Below are positions 63,701 to 64,000 of a stretch of 64,000 nucleotides of DNA, piece by piece. Origin of the DNA: Triatoma infestans (lineage: Eukaryota; Arthropoda; Insecta; Hemiptera; Reduviidae); the NCBI GenBank assembly GCA_011037195.1, contig JAAEAF010001107.1, positions 217,077 through 281,076 on the forward strand. Reading direction: 5' to 3'. Position 1 is the stretch's first letter. Every line of letters begins with the position of its first letter. A program made the translations under genes and the position numbers. The notes under the pieces were generated by a model, which saw only the letters and a list, made by a program, of their open reading frames with translations, did no database searches and was not told where the DNA came from.

Positions 63701-64000
63701 CCTTGGCTTTCGCCCATTAACTAGGGACGGAGACCCTAGTTTGTGCACTGTGTTTGTCCTTGTCTGTAAAGTGTACAATGCATGTAGGTTAAGTGTATTA
63801 TGTACTGTTCTAATGAAGTGCATGGAGCTGTGGTAGCCCGTGGGGTTGCTACTCCCCAAGTAACTGCATGCAACAGATACCTCTTGCGGGCAAACCGTCC
63901 TACACATTATGATCTCATTATTCCTTTCCTTTGCGCACAATCCGACCACAATTCTTCTTGTCAGTGTTATGTATGAGAAATTCGCGATAAACTGAGACAA
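63701..64000. other. GC-richer segment at window edge, unassigned
   Basis: More balanced composition than the average. On the minus strand it is open through the window edge (63638-64000, partly into SINE D). No protein motif is recognised; it may be a larger element in which or beside which the SINE sits. Confidence 0.3.

Noticed and set aside
63638..64000. 120-codon minus-strand frame open to the window edge
   Set aside because: It runs into SINE D and has no recognisable domain; it cannot be judged without sequence beyond 64000.

Overview
The window is gene-poor, AT-rich, repeat-saturated eukaryotic nuclear DNA. Non-LTR retrotransposon remnants with RNase H and zinc-knuckle tails, mariner/IS630-type transposase scraps, a probable hAT element and tRNA-derived SINEs point to a metazoan, most likely an arthropod; the sequence alone does not fix the species. 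There are no bacterial features. I recognise no intact host protein-coding gene. The best host-gene signal is one possible exon at 17716-17834 with a long pyrimidine tract, AG acceptor and GTAAGT donor.

The dominant component is a non-coding repeat family, here called family A. Dozens of copies, many truncated, lie on both strands from end to end. The + orientation is defined by a 5' end with the subterminal repeat ACTTTCTCTTACTCC, followed at once by its own near-complement (a hairpin). A GT-rich microsatellite lies about 100-150 bases inside and CCGGAAGT-type motifs recur through the body. The 3' end carries GGAGTAAGAGAAAGT, a GTGTGA/TCACAC hairpin, CAGA and a T run. This layout resembles the non-autonomous Helentron-related elements (DINE-1/HINE type) of arthropods. 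Several copies are joined head to tail.

Other elements are nested in family A copies. From left to right: a palindromic element (family B, about 340 bp) with 11-13 bp target duplications at 844-1090 and 45286-45608; an inverted pair of transposase 3' ends (9275-10168) and a hAT-like element with an internal 70-bp minisatellite (10605-11660), both inside one family A copy; two inverted RNase H retrotransposon tails around 13.8-16.6 kb; endonuclease/reverse-transcriptase tails at 20.6-22.3 and 28.2 kb; a mariner 5' end at 36.6-37.0 kb; SINE family C at 38.8-39.1 and 40.3-40.5 kb; an RNase H tail at 43.9-44.5 kb; a tiny poly(A) insertion with a perfect 11-bp target duplication at 47.5 kb; jockey-type fragments at 51.3 and 57.3 kb; a foldback (53706-54671) containing a family B copy inside family A; a perfect 93-bp inverted repeat at 59.4-59.6 kb; and SINE family D at 13.0, 33.5, 49.3 and 63.5 kb.

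The intervals between are AT-rich, with microsatellites and homopolymers and no recognisable genes. All calls come from reading the sequence; no database search was possible.
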